Positions 8,195 to 15,774 of a DNA stretch of 26,886 nucleotides are shown here, in pieces. Position 1 is the first letter of the stretch. Every line of letters begins with the position of its first letter. Where the stretch lies: contig JBOFGX010000200.1 in NCBI GenBank assembly GCA_051649345.1, forward strand, positions 1 to 26,886. Direction: 5' to 3'. Under the pieces are notes generated by a model. That model saw nothing but the letters and a program-made list of their open reading frames with translations, was not told the DNA's origin and made no database searches. Position numbers and translations under genes: made by a program. The DNA is from Leadbetterella sp051649345. Its GTDB lineage: Bacteria > Bacteroidota > Bacteroidia > Cytophagales > Spirosomataceae.

Positions 8195-9991
8195 ATGTGG
8201 ATTAAAAAAACAATCATACTGGTTTTGCTCGCCGCCGTTGCTTATGCTCAAGATATAAATTTAGCAGACGGATATTTTAAGCAAGGAGAGTATGATAAAG
8301 CAGCAGAGCTATATAAAAAAATAGCAACGGATAAAGACCAAGCACGTGTCGTTCATAGTAATTACTTGCAGGCTTTATATAAAATCAATAGTTTAGATCA
8401 AATTGAAAAATTTGTCAGGTCTCAAATAAAGTATAATCCTGAAAATTATACATACAAAGGAGATTATGCACAGTTTCTTGAATCTTCCGGAAAATCGACG
8501 GAGGCTGCCGCCGAATTTCAACGATTGATACAAAAAGCAGCACCCAATGATAACAATGTTTACGAATTACAGAACTTTTTTTATACTACAAACAGGATAG
8601 AACTAGCCATAGATTTACTGTTGGAATCTAGGCGAAAGTCAAATGATATACACAAGCATGATTATAGTCTAGCACGTGCCTATTTGTATTTGGATAAAAA
8701 AGATAAAATGTTGACAGAGATGTTTTCTTTTGGGTTGAACTCAAACAATCAGCAAATTGTACAGCAAACCATTCAAGATAATATTTCTACCGAGGAAGAG
8801 ATAGCTATGTTAGAGAAATTCCTATTTGATAAAATTCAGGAGGATCCTAACGATGTCTTTCATACAGAAATATTGGCCTGGCATTTGGCACAAAAGCAAG
8901 ATTTTGGAAGAGCCTTTATTCAACAGAGAGCTTTGGATCGACGTCTGAAATTGGAAGGGTCAAAAGTTTTCGAACTTGCTGGTCAAGCATATACACTCAG
9001 AGATTTCAAAAACGCAGCCAAGATGTATCAATATGTTTTGGATGAATACCCAGAGGGAGACTTGTATCCATATGCACGAAGATGGATTGTGCAATCCAAA
9101 GAAGAACTTGTAAAAAACACTTTCCCTGTCGACAAGGCTCAAATTGTAGATCTTATAAAACAGTACGATATAATTATAGAAGAACTACAGCAGGGATTTA
9201 AAATCAAAGAAGCATTACGTAATAAAGGGCTATTAGAGGCTTTTTATTTGGGCGAATATAGTCTATCCATAGAATCCCTCAACAAAGCCATTATAGCGGC
9301 ACAAAACGACCAAAAATTCAAAGATCAATGTAAGCTTGACCTTGGAGATATATACATTCTCAAAGAAGAGCCTTGGGAGTCTACTTTATTGTACATGCAA
9401 GTAGAAAAATCACAAAAAGAAGACGGATTGGGTGAATTAGCGAAGCTGAAAAATGCAAAGCTTCACTATTACACAGGAGAATTTAAGCTTTCAAAAGAAA
9501 TATTGGATATTCTCAAGAAAGCCACCACGCGTGAAATTTCCAATGATGCCTTGCAGCTTAGTCTTCTTATTCAAGATAATACGGGTTTAGATTCTTCTGA
9601 AGCCGCTATGCGGGAGTTTTCGAGCGTGGACATGCTTTTGTTCAAAAACAAATTCAACGAAAGCATAGATACGTTATCGCGTTTATTTGACAAGTACAGA
9701 CAACATAGTTTAGCGGATGAAATCTTATGGCTTCGTGCCAATACATATCTGAAAATCAACAAGATAGAGGAAGCAATGAAGGACATGAATTCTATTTTAG
9801 AAAACTACAGATATGATATTTTAGCAGATGACGCTCTTTTTCACCTTGCAAACTTGACTATTCAGTACAAAAAGGATAAGTCGAGTGCTATGGCTTTGTA
9901 TAGAAAGTTATTGTCTGAATATCCTGGAAGTATCTATGCTGCACAATCCCGAATAAAGTTTAGGGAACTTCGAGGCGATATCGTAAATTAG
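8195..9991 (+). CDS. Exported tetratricopeptide-repeat protein
   Basis: A 598-residue protein with a clear Sec signal peptide: charged WIKK, a hydrophobic core, and an AYA-Q cleavage site near residue 19. TPR-like helix pairs run through the whole chain, for example GYFKQGEYDKAAELYKK near residue 26, KNAAKMYQYVLDEYPEGD mid-protein and SSAMALYRKLLSEYPGS near the end. No catalytic domain is visible. It is probably a periplasmic protein-interaction scaffold; its partner cannot be named from sequence. The start codon overlaps a DnaA-box-like TGTGGATTA and lies directly beside the origin candidate. Confidence 0.85.
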   Translation: MWIKKTIILVLLAAVAYAQDINLADGYFKQGEYDKAAELYKKIATDKDQARVVHSNYLQALYKINSLDQIEKFVRSQIKYNPENYTYKGDYAQFLESSGKSTEAAAEFQRLIQKAAPNDNNVYELQNFFYTTNRIELAIDLLLESRRKSNDIHKHDYSLARAYLYLDKKDKMLTEMFSFGLNSNNQQIVQQTIQDNISTEEEIAMLEKFLFDKIQEDPNDVFHTEILAWHLAQKQDFGRAFIQQRALDRRLKLEGSKVFELAGQAYTLRDFKNAAKMYQYVLDEYPEGDLYPYARRWIVQSKEELVKNTFPVDKAQIVDLIKQYDIIIEELQQGFKIKEALRNKGLLEAFYLGEYSLSIESLNKAIIAAQNDQKFKDQCKLDLGDIYILKEEPWESTLLYMQVEKSQKEDGLGELAKLKNAKLHYYTGEFKLSKEILDILKKATTREISNDALQLSLLIQDNTGLDSSEAAMREFSSVDMLLFKNKFNESIDTLSRLFDKYRQHSLADEILWLRANTYLKINKIEEAMKDMNSILENYRYDILADDALFHLANLTIQYKKDKSSAMALYRKLLSEYPGSIYAAQSRIKFRELRGDIVN

Positions 9992-10013
9992 ATCCAAAAA
10001 TATGCTCTAAAAT

Positions 10014-10029
10014 TGTTTCACGGGAAACA
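10014..10029. other. parS: parS-like site 3 (one mismatch)
   Basis: TGTTTCACGGGAAACA differs from the perfect site at 4317 by a single T-to-G change in the central CACGTG. It lies 28 bases before nadA and 22 after the TPR gene. The central substitution may weaken ParB binding. Alternatively the stem GTTTC-ACGG-GAAAC could act in mRNA. Its location 5.7 kb from two better parS sites favours a parS origin. Confidence 0.55.
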
Positions 10030-10057
10030 TCTTGAAGTAAAAAACTGAATACCAATT

Positions 10058-11011
10058 ATGTCTGAGAAGAAATTAGTTGAAGAAATTGAACGCCTCAAAA
10101 AAGAAAAAAACGCTGTAATATTAGCCCATTATTATCAAACAGCCGATATACAAGATGTTGCTGACTATATTGGAGATAGTCTTGGTTTATCTCAAGAAGC
10201 AGCCAAAACGAGTGCTGATATCATTGTATTTGCAGGTGTACGATTTATGGCCGAAACCGCTAAAATACTCTCGCCTACCAAGAAAGTTGTTTTACCCGAT
10301 ATCACAGCGGGTTGTTCTTTAGAAGAATCTGCTCCAGCCGATAAATTTGCTGCGTTCAAAGCCTTACATCCAGACGCCTTGGTTATTTCCTATATAAACT
10401 GTTCAGCGGAACTAAAAACCCTGACGGATATTGTTTGCACAAGTACAAATGCTGTAAAAATTGTCGAGAGTTTACCCAAAGATCAAAAAATAATATTTGC
10501 TCCCGATAAAAACCTAGGAGCTTATATCAATAAAGTTACGGGCAGAAACATGATTTTGTGGGATGGAGCTTGTATGGTACATGAGACTTTTTCGGATAAA
10601 CTGATTGCCGAAATGAAACAAAAACACCCAAATGCTGCTTTTATAGCACATCCAGAGAGCGAAGAGCCTGTTCTTAAGCACGCAGAATATATTGGTTCCA
10701 CCACAGGATTATTAAAGTATACAATCTCAAGTCCAAAACAGGAATTTATAGTAGCGACAGAGTCCGGAATTCTGCACCAGATGCAGAAGGCATCACCTAA
10801 TAAAAAGTTTTACATTGCTGCTACTGAAGAATTTGGTAAACCTTGTACGCATTGTTCAGATTGTCCACATATGAAGCTCAATACCTTAGAAAAATTATAT
10901 TTGTGTATGAGAGATGAAGGGCCTGAAATCATTCTACCTCATGAGACTATTGTAGCAGCAAGAGGTGCTATTGATAGAATGTTGGATATTTCTGCAAAAT
11001 TTGGACTTTAA
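10058..11011 (+). CDS. nadA: Quinolinate synthase NadA
   Basis: Iron-sulfur enzyme that condenses iminoaspartate with dihydroxyacetone phosphate to quinolinate in de novo NAD synthesis. The 317 residues are full length. AHYYQ near residue 23 and GDSLGLSQEAA near 39 are family signatures. Candidate [4Fe-4S] ligands are C86 in TAGCSLEESAP, C172 in WDGACMVHE, and one Cys of the C263-x2-C266-x2-C269 motif, most likely C269, followed by HMKLNTLEKL. NadB and NadC are not in the window. The next gene starts 5 bases downstream, suggesting co-transcription. Confidence 0.97.
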   Translation: MSEKKLVEEIERLKKEKNAVILAHYYQTADIQDVADYIGDSLGLSQEAAKTSADIIVFAGVRFMAETAKILSPTKKVVLPDITAGCSLEESAPADKFAAFKALHPDALVISYINCSAELKTLTDIVCTSTNAVKIVESLPKDQKIIFAPDKNLGAYINKVTGRNMILWDGACMVHETFSDKLIAEMKQKHPNAAFIAHPESEEPVLKHAEYIGSTTGLLKYTISSPKQEFIVATESGILHQMQKASPNKKFYIAATEEFGKPCTHCSDCPHMKLNTLEKLYLCMRDEGPEIILPHETIVAARGAIDRMLDISAKFGL

Positions 11012-11016
11012 TATCT

Positions 11017-11730
11017 GTGGCTCATAAACTTAAAAATATTTTATTTCTAGATATTGAAACGATATCGCAATTCCCGTCATGGGAAGATGTACCTTCTCGT
11101 TTTCAAGATTTGTGGATAAAGAAAGCCCGAACTATTCGAACGGAAATCCCTAAAACACCAGAAGAGCTTTATTTTGAGCGAGCGGGTATATTTGCAGAGT
11201 TCGGAAAAGTAGTTTGTGTGGCAGTTGGTGGTTTTTATGATGATAACACCCCTAAGTTTAAAGCAAAATGCATAGCTGAAAATACGGAAAAAGAAACATT
11301 ATTAGCGGTAAAAAAAATCGTAGAAGAACATTCTGCAAAATCAGAACTCATTCTTTGTGCTCATAATGGAAAAGAATTCGACTTCCCATACCTCTGTCGT
11401 CGAATGCTAGTAAATGGGATAGCTTTACCAGTCGTATTGGATATTTCTTCCAAAAAACCGTGGGAAATACTGCATCTCGATACCCTTGAGTTTTGGAAAT
11501 TTGGTGATTATAAAAACTATACCTCACTGGATACTCTTGCGGCACTTTTTGATATTCCCTCCAGTAAACAAGATCTTGACGGTTCATTGGTAAATCATGC
11601 CTATCATATTGACAATCGTATTGAAGATATCAAAAAATATTGTCTCAGCGATGTGGTTGCCTTGGCACAATTGTATCTTAAACTTAACCAAAAAGATTTG
11701 CTGAAAGAAGAGCAAATAAGTTTGGGGTGA
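11017..11730 (+). CDS. DEDDy-type 3'-5' exonuclease (PolB-like exo family)
   Basis: A 237-residue stand-alone exonuclease domain resembling the proofreading domain of family-B polymerases. All motifs are visible: Exo I D12-I-E14 in FLDIET, Exo II CAHNGKEFDFPYL near residue 114, and Exo III Y-C-L-S-D near residue 209, which is the YxxxD form defining the DEDDy subgroup. Translation starts at a GTG 5 bases after the nadA stop; no in-frame ATG lies before the first motif. Likely a cytoplasmic DNA exonuclease, but its substrate is unknown. There is no polymerase domain. Confidence 0.85.
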   Translation: MAHKLKNILFLDIETISQFPSWEDVPSRFQDLWIKKARTIRTEIPKTPEELYFERAGIFAEFGKVVCVAVGGFYDDNTPKFKAKCIAENTEKETLLAVKKIVEEHSAKSELILCAHNGKEFDFPYLCRRMLVNGIALPVVLDISSKKPWEILHLDTLEFWKFGDYKNYTSLDTLAALFDIPSSKQDLDGSLVNHAYHIDNRIEDIKKYCLSDVVALAQLYLKLNQKDLLKEEQISLG

Positions 11731-11790
11731 ATAGCATGATGGATAAATTTTAAATACCTCAAAGAGACACATTCTAATGCCAGAAAAAAA

Positions 11791-12717
11791 TTGAAAATTA
11801 GCGGATTTACGTTTCTAAAAAATGCCCATAAGTTATATTATCCTATTCAAGAATCTATTCTATCTATTCTTGATTGGGTAGATGAATACGTAATTGCTTT
11901 GGGAGAAGGAGATCCCGACGACACATCGCTTTCAATACTTCAATCCATTAATTCTCCAAAAATAAAAATTATTCATACAAAGTGGGATACGGAGAAATAC
12001 CCTAATGGCTCTGTTTATGCACAGCAAACAGATTTAGCCAAAAATGCATGCACAGGAGATTGGCTTTTTTATTTGCAAGGAGATGAGGTTATTCATGAGG
12101 ATGATATTGAAGAAATAAAAAACAAATGCAAAGAATACCAGAATGATACAAGGGTAGAAGGGTTTGTGTTCAATTACTACCATTTTTGGGGAGATTATCA
12201 GCATTATTTTCGGGATCATTGCTGGTACAAAAAAGAAATCAGAATCGTTCGGAATACACCCGAAATACATTCGTGGAGAGACGCACAAAGCTTCCGATAT
12301 ATACCTGATTTTCAGGAAACAGATTACTTCAGAAAAGAAAACACCCGAAAGCTCAATTGTATTTTACTGAAAGCCCGAGTTTTTCATTATGGCTGGGTAC
12401 GTCCCCCTGATAAAATGCAGTCAAAAAGTACGATGGCTATAGGCGTTTATAGCAACACAAACATCGAAAATTCGGATCAGTATTATAATTATGGAAACCT
12501 AGATAGGTGTAAGATATTCAAAGATACACACCCTTTAGTTATGCATGAAAAGATAAAAAAACTGAATTGGCAACATTTACTCAATACAAAAAAACCTTTA
12601 AATAGGCCGTTAGGAAAGCACGAAAGGCTTAAATATAGGATTTTGATGTTTATTGAAGAGAAAATATTGGGTGGATTCTTACTTGGTGGTTTTAAGAATT
12701 TTAAAAAATTGAATTAG
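11791..12717 (+). CDS. Glycosyltransferase family 2 protein
   Basis: About 308 residues of a GT-A fold transferase. The N-terminus KISGFTFLKNAHK is the usual beginning of a GT2 subgroup, and QGDEVIHEDD at residues 96-105 provides the acidic metal/nucleotide-sugar site. The open frame begins with TTG. An ATG at 11777 lies 14 bases upstream and is out of frame across a run of seven A; one extra A would give an in-frame start MPEKKLKISGF. The start is therefore uncertain. Donor and acceptor sugars are unknown. The gene is the last of the + strand run and faces the next pair tail to tail. Confidence 0.85.
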   Translation: MKISGFTFLKNAHKLYYPIQESILSILDWVDEYVIALGEGDPDDTSLSILQSINSPKIKIIHTKWDTEKYPNGSVYAQQTDLAKNACTGDWLFYLQGDEVIHEDDIEEIKNKCKEYQNDTRVEGFVFNYYHFWGDYQHYFRDHCWYKKEIRIVRNTPEIHSWRDAQSFRYIPDFQETDYFRKENTRKLNCILLKARVFHYGWVRPPDKMQSKSTMAIGVYSNTNIENSDQYYNYGNLDRCKIFKDTHPLVMHEKIKKLNWQHLLNTKKPLNRPLGKHERLKYRILMFIEEKILGGFLLGGFKNFKKLN

Positions 12718-12743
12718 TAGATAATTGACGTCTTCCAGATTTT

Positions 12744-12971
12744 TCAAGAATCAACCCCACTATTCCACTCTTCAATAGCTTCTTTGGCTTTTTCTAAGTC
12801 AGAACCCAACACCATAAGCTTCACCCCTCCTACTGCATTGGACAGTAGAAAATCTGTCTGTACGGTGAATTCGTCTTTTAGATAGCATTGGATTCCTTTT
12901 GATTCCAAATAACTGACTTTTACGTACCCTTCGTGAGGCATACTAAATATTTCGATACAGGTAAAGTCCAT
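12744..12971 (-). CDS. DUF2007 domain protein
   Basis: A 75-residue small protein matching DUF2007 (once called putative signal-transducing protein). It shows the typical ferredoxin-like pattern: an N-terminal strand with IEIFSMPHEGYVKVSYLESKGI, the middle hydrophobic VGGVKLMVLGSDLEKA, and a C-terminal helix ending in EEWN. It follows the unknown gene at 12983 by 11 bases on the same strand, so the two probably form an operon. No enzymatic residues are evident. Confidence 0.8.
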   Translation of the reverse strand: MDFTCIEIFSMPHEGYVKVSYLESKGIQCYLKDEFTVQTDFLLSNAVGGVKLMVLGSDLEKAKEAIEEWNSGVDS

Positions 12972-12982
12972 AATTAAAAAAT

Positions 12983-13354
12983 TTAATTCTTACTTAAAAT
13001 TACGTAATTGTCATTGAATATAAATTTGCAATCTATAGTATGGATTTTTTCTAGTATTACTTTTAAAATTAGGCCATTACAACCTTTTCCAAAGTGCGTA
13101 ACAAAGTTAACAAATCCCTTTTTAAATTTATCGGAAAAGATTTGGATGTATTCAAAGCATTCAATGTGTTTTTCAAAATAAGAGTAGTCAAAAGGATCTA
13201 TGTTTTTAGCTTTTCTAAAGTCAAATTTTAAGATTATTTCAACATTTTCATTCTTTTCTATTTCGGTGTTTGTAAATAATAAGTTTGAAGAAAAGAATCC
13301 GTTGTCACAGCATACACATTTGTGGGAGGCACCTTTGACTAAAAACCTTTTCAT
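12983..13354 (-). CDS. Small unknown protein with an N-terminal C-x-C-C cluster
   Basis: A 123-residue protein I do not recognise. Near the N-terminus it has H11, C13, C15 and C16 (SHKCVCCDNGFF), with further Cys residues later, which could bind metal, although only one cluster is evident. It is rich in Phe, Lys, Ile and Asn, has no signal peptide or membrane helix, and is very AT-rich. A good -7 promoter element, TACATTTG, lies 32 bases upstream, and an intact frame next to a recognisable DUF2007 gene supports real coding. Function unknown. Confidence 0.6.
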   Translation of the reverse strand: MKRFLVKGASHKCVCCDNGFFSSNLLFTNTEIEKNENVEIILKFDFRKAKNIDPFDYSYFEKHIECFEYIQIFSDKFKKGFVNFVTHFGKGCNGLILKVILEKIHTIDCKFIFNDNYVILSKN

Positions 13355-13385
13355 AGCTTATCGTTAATAAATTGTAACATTGAGA

Positions 13386-13393
13386 CAAATGTA
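13386..13393 (-). promoter_or_regulatory. Promoter -7 element for the unknown/DUF2007 pair
   Basis: On the minus strand this reads TACATTTG, a perfect match to the Bacteroidota TAnnTTTG element. A TTTG (13409-13412 on +) lies 15 bases further upstream, closer than the usual -33 spacing. Transcription would begin about 25 bases before the start codon at 13354. Confidence 0.5.
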
Positions 13394-13426
13394 ATTAATA
13401 ACTATAAACAAAATATACACATGGGA

Positions 13427-13472
13427 TGAACATGCTCACAAATGCATCATTATGCATCTGTTTGCATGTTCA
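13427..13472. repeat. Long imperfect inverted repeat / hairpin after yraN
   Basis: The outer arms TGAACATGC and GCATGTTCA pair over 9 bp. After a 2-nt mismatch the arms continue with mostly paired ACAAA/TCTGTTT and an inner TGCAT/ATGCA stem around a short loop. It overlaps the last bases of yraN and precedes the promoter of the next minus-strand gene. No T-run follows it in the direction of yraN transcription, so it is not a classic intrinsic terminator. Confidence 0.55.
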
Positions 13473-13820
13473 ATGAAACGCATCCTCAAAATGAATAAGT
13501 TCAAATTCGGGCTTTTCTATAATAGAAATAAAATCAAACCTTGATTCTCCCACCCAAGGAAACTCTTCTAAATAGGCTGTTGCCCCACGAAAAATTGCAT
13601 TTTTTTTGCTTTTAGACATCGTATCTTCAGGGTAGCCATAATCGGCGTTGTATTTTAATCGAACCTCAACAAAAACGAGCATCGTATCTTTTTTGCAAAT
13701 AATATCTATTTCCGAATTTTTGGCTCTATAGTTTCTAGCTACAATTTTATATCCTTTTTGAGTAAGGTACTCAGTCGCAAAATCCTCTCCACGTTTGCCA
13801 ATTTCAAGTTTTTCGGTCAT
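13470..13820 (-). CDS. YraN family (UPF0102) putative endonuclease-fold protein
   Basis: A 116-residue protein of the UPF0102 family with a restriction-endonuclease-like fold; its biological role is unsettled. It has the N-terminal KRGEDFATEYLTQKGY helix and core residues E37-x-D39 (SEIDII) and E52-x-R54 (VFVEVR). Arg in the last position is common in this family. The gene is divergent from lipB with a 114-base shared upstream region that carries a TATATTTG element on the minus strand. Start ATG is well placed. Confidence 0.88.
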   Translation of the reverse strand: MTEKLEIGKRGEDFATEYLTQKGYKIVARNYRAKNSEIDIICKKDTMLVFVEVRLKYNADYGYPEDTMSKSKKNAIFRGATAYLEEFPWVGESRFDFISIIEKPEFELIHFEDAFH

Positions 13821-13828
13821 ATTTACCT

Positions 13829-13836
13829 TACATTTG
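13829..13836 (+). promoter_or_regulatory. Promoter -7 element toward lipB
   Basis: TACATTTG followed by C matches the TAnnTTTG consensus exactly. It lies just inside the yraN-lipB divergent region, about 100 bases before the GTG I assign to lipB. No clear -33 TTTG is present at the expected spacing, so strength is uncertain. Confidence 0.4.
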
Positions 13837-13859
13837 CTATTCGATCAAGTATTGATTCT

Positions 13860-13867
13860 CAAATATA
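13860..13867 (-). promoter_or_regulatory. Promoter -7 element toward yraN
   Basis: The minus strand reads TATATTTG, matching TAnnTTTG, 39 bases upstream of the yraN start codon. No convincing -33 element is seen. Confidence 0.4.
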
Positions 13868-13934
13868 CAGGAATTCCCCTTTTTTGAAGAATTTGAATGG
13901 GTCAAGTAGGATTAAACAGAGAAAAATAGTTATC

Positions 13935-14636
13935 GTGCAAACCAATAAAAAAGTACAACTTCTTAACCTCAGAATGATTGACTATGCAGAGGCTTGGACA
14001 TATCAAGAAAAGCTGTTTGAAGGAATTATTTCTATAAAAATCGCGAATCGTACTAATGAAATCCCTTCTCAAACTCCTAACTATTTAATTTCGTGCCAGC
14101 ACCCGCATGTGTATACATTAGGTAAAAGTGGTAAAAAAGAAAATCTATTACTTGATGAGCAAGGTCTTGTAGAGCAAGAAGCCACTTACTATGCAATCAA
14201 TCGAGGAGGAGATATTACCTATCACGGCCCGGGCCAATTGGTGGTTTATCCTATATTTGATCTAGAAAACTTCTTTACCGATATCCATAAATATATGCGG
14301 TTTTTGGAAGAAGCCGTCATATTTACGTGTGCAGATTTTGGTGTAGAAACAACACGAATACAAGGACTAACAGGTGTCTGGATAAATGATGGAAACCCAC
14401 GTAAAATTTGTGCCATGGGTGTTAAAACAAGCCGTTGGGTAAGTATGCATGGCTTGGCTTTGAATGTAAATCCAGATTTGAGCTATTTTGGAAACATCAT
14501 ACCTTGTGGTATAGATGATAAAGCCGTCACTTCACTGAAACAAGAACTAGGAAAAGAGGTAGACATTGACCAAGTAAATGGTAGGCTGGTTCACCATTTG
14601 AGTTCCTTGTTCGAGTTTGAAACTATAGGGTCATGA
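13935..14636 (+). CDS. lipB: Octanoyltransferase LipB
   Basis: Transfers octanoyl from acyl carrier protein to lipoyl domains, the first step of lipoate synthesis, in the cytoplasm. I use the GTG at 13935 (233 residues). The open frame reaches back to 13758, but that part overlaps yraN on the other strand and lies outside the family's usual length; an ATG at 13974 is a shorter alternative. Numbered from the GTG, the signature RGGDITYHGPGQ is at 90-101, K157 lies in RKICAMG, and the acyl-accepting C191 in IIPCGIDD, so the enzyme looks intact. Its last bases overlap the epimerase gene (ATGA). Confidence 0.93.
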   Translation: MQTNKKVQLLNLRMIDYAEAWTYQEKLFEGIISIKIANRTNEIPSQTPNYLISCQHPHVYTLGKSGKKENLLLDEQGLVEQEATYYAINRGGDITYHGPGQLVVYPIFDLENFFTDIHKYMRFLEEAVIFTCADFGVETTRIQGLTGVWINDGNPRKICAMGVKTSRWVSMHGLALNVNPDLSYFGNIIPCGIDDKAVTSLKQELGKEVDIDQVNGRLVHHLSSLFEFETIGS

Positions 14637-15643
14637 GAATATCGGCAAAAACGTTTAGTCTTACAAGTAAGTACCCCTTCAAAATAGCTCATGGGACACG
14701 ATTTGCCACAGATACATTTATAGTAGAAATAGAGCATAATGGGCATATAGGCCTTGGCGAAGCCACCCCTGTCCCCTACTATGGTGTCACGACTCAAAGT
14801 ATGTATGAATTATTGCAAATCCATAAAGAAAGGCTTGAAAGTATTCCATGGAATCACCCCAGCGATTTTTGGAAAGAGTCGAATACTCTCCTAAACAATA
14901 CCTTTTTGCAATGTGCTATCGATACAGCCTTATATGATGTATGGGCAAAAAAACAAAGTAAAACACTTAGAAAAGCACTTAGTTTAGGTGAAAATACAAC
15001 CATTTGTTCGGACTATACCATAGGGATTGATACCGTTGATATTATGGTGAAAAAAATGCTAGAATATAGGTTTCCTATTTATAAAATAAAATTGGGAACA
15101 CCCGATGACATAGGTATAGTAAAAGAACTTAGAAAACATACATCAGCGATATTTAGAATAGATGCCAATGGGGCTTGGGAACCCGACGAAGCTTTAGAAA
15201 ATATGCATGTTTTTAAGAATATGGGTGTAGAGTTTATAGAGCAGCCTTTGGCTAAAAACAATTGGGAAGGAATGATGTATCTAAAATCAAAAACCCCACT
15301 GTCATTAATCGCTGACGAAAGCTGTATGATAGAAACGGATGTGAATGTTTGTAGCCAATATTTTAATGGTATTAATATTAAATTGGCTAAATGCGGAGGT
15401 ATAACGCCTGCTTTACGAATGATTGAGAACGGTCGAAGTCTAGGTATGAAAATCATGATGGGCTGTATGACAGAGTCCAGTATTGGTATATCGGCCTTGG
15501 GTCAGCTTACTCCCCTACTTGATTTTGTAGATATGGACGGTGCCATGCTCATCAATAATGACCCCGCCGAAGGCGTATATTTAGATAAAGGCAAAATTAT
15601 TTTTCCAGATAGAAATGGTCATGGGGGGGTGTGGAAGAGTTAA
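14633..15643 (+). CDS. L-Ala-D/L-Glu (dipeptide) epimerase, enolase superfamily
   Basis: A 336-residue muconate-lactonising-subgroup enzyme, most likely acting on muropeptide-derived L-Ala-D-Glu during peptidoglycan recycling. The base K153 lies in KIK, metal ligands are D177 (IDANGAW), E203 (IEQPL) and D228 (IADES), and the opposite-face base K250 lies in NIKLAKCGG. The MTESS segment near residue 280 is typical of dipeptide epimerases. The gene overlaps lipB by 4 bases, indicating translational coupling, although the pathways are unrelated. Exact dipeptide specificity cannot be read from sequence. Confidence 0.88.
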   Translation: MRISAKTFSLTSKYPFKIAHGTRFATDTFIVEIEHNGHIGLGEATPVPYYGVTTQSMYELLQIHKERLESIPWNHPSDFWKESNTLLNNTFLQCAIDTALYDVWAKKQSKTLRKALSLGENTTICSDYTIGIDTVDIMVKKMLEYRFPIYKIKLGTPDDIGIVKELRKHTSAIFRIDANGAWEPDEALENMHVFKNMGVEFIEQPLAKNNWEGMMYLKSKTPLSLIADESCMIETDVNVCSQYFNGINIKLAKCGGITPALRMIENGRSLGMKIMMGCMTESSIGISALGQLTPLLDFVDMDGAMLINNDPAEGVYLDKGKIIFPDRNGHGGVWKS

Positions 15644-15774
15644 ATTTTCGACTTTTTATCATTTTTAGATTAAGTTTTTAACTGTTCATATTTATAATTT
15701 TTTTGATTCTGTTTTTACCAAAATATGAAAACAATTACTTTTATTTACTTCTGGCAAATTTTAAGCTTTTTTTT

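Larger units (their letters stand above)
7838..8204. other. oriC: Candidate chromosomal replication origin (oriC)
   Basis: This covers the 335-base gap and its gene edges. Against the DnaA box TTATCCACA there is one perfect copy (8082-8090) and seven one-mismatch copies: TTATCCATA at 7910-7918 and 7981-7989, TTATCAACA at 8020-8028, and on the other strand 7838-7846, 7870-7878, 7942-7950 and 8196-8204. Weaker copies lie at 7850-7858, 8120-8128 and 8128-8136. A stretch of about 5% GC follows the box cluster. GC skew changes sign across the gap in my hand counts, and parS and mnmG are within 4 kb. No dnaA gene is adjacent, so the call is a prediction. Confidence 0.75.

Noticed and set aside
8343..8348. 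Further CACGTG cores (8343, 8673, 20163) as parS sites
   Set aside because: Their flanks do not match TGTTNC/GAAACA, so they are only six-base chance palindromes.
12164..12370. Plus-strand 68-residue open frame within the glycosyltransferase gene
   Set aside because: It is a different-frame shadow of a clear coding gene with no recognisable features.
13470..13820. YraN having Arg instead of Lys in the E-x-K position as a sign of an inactive protein
   Set aside because: Arg at this position is common in the family, so it is not unusual.
13758..13934. Extended N-terminus of lipB
   Set aside because: It overlaps yraN on the opposite strand, is not LipB-like, and the GTG at 13935 gives the normal family length.
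15624..15631. Run of seven G near the end of the dipeptide epimerase gene as a phase-variable tract
   Set aside because: It lies in the last codons, after all catalytic residues, so slippage would have little effect.
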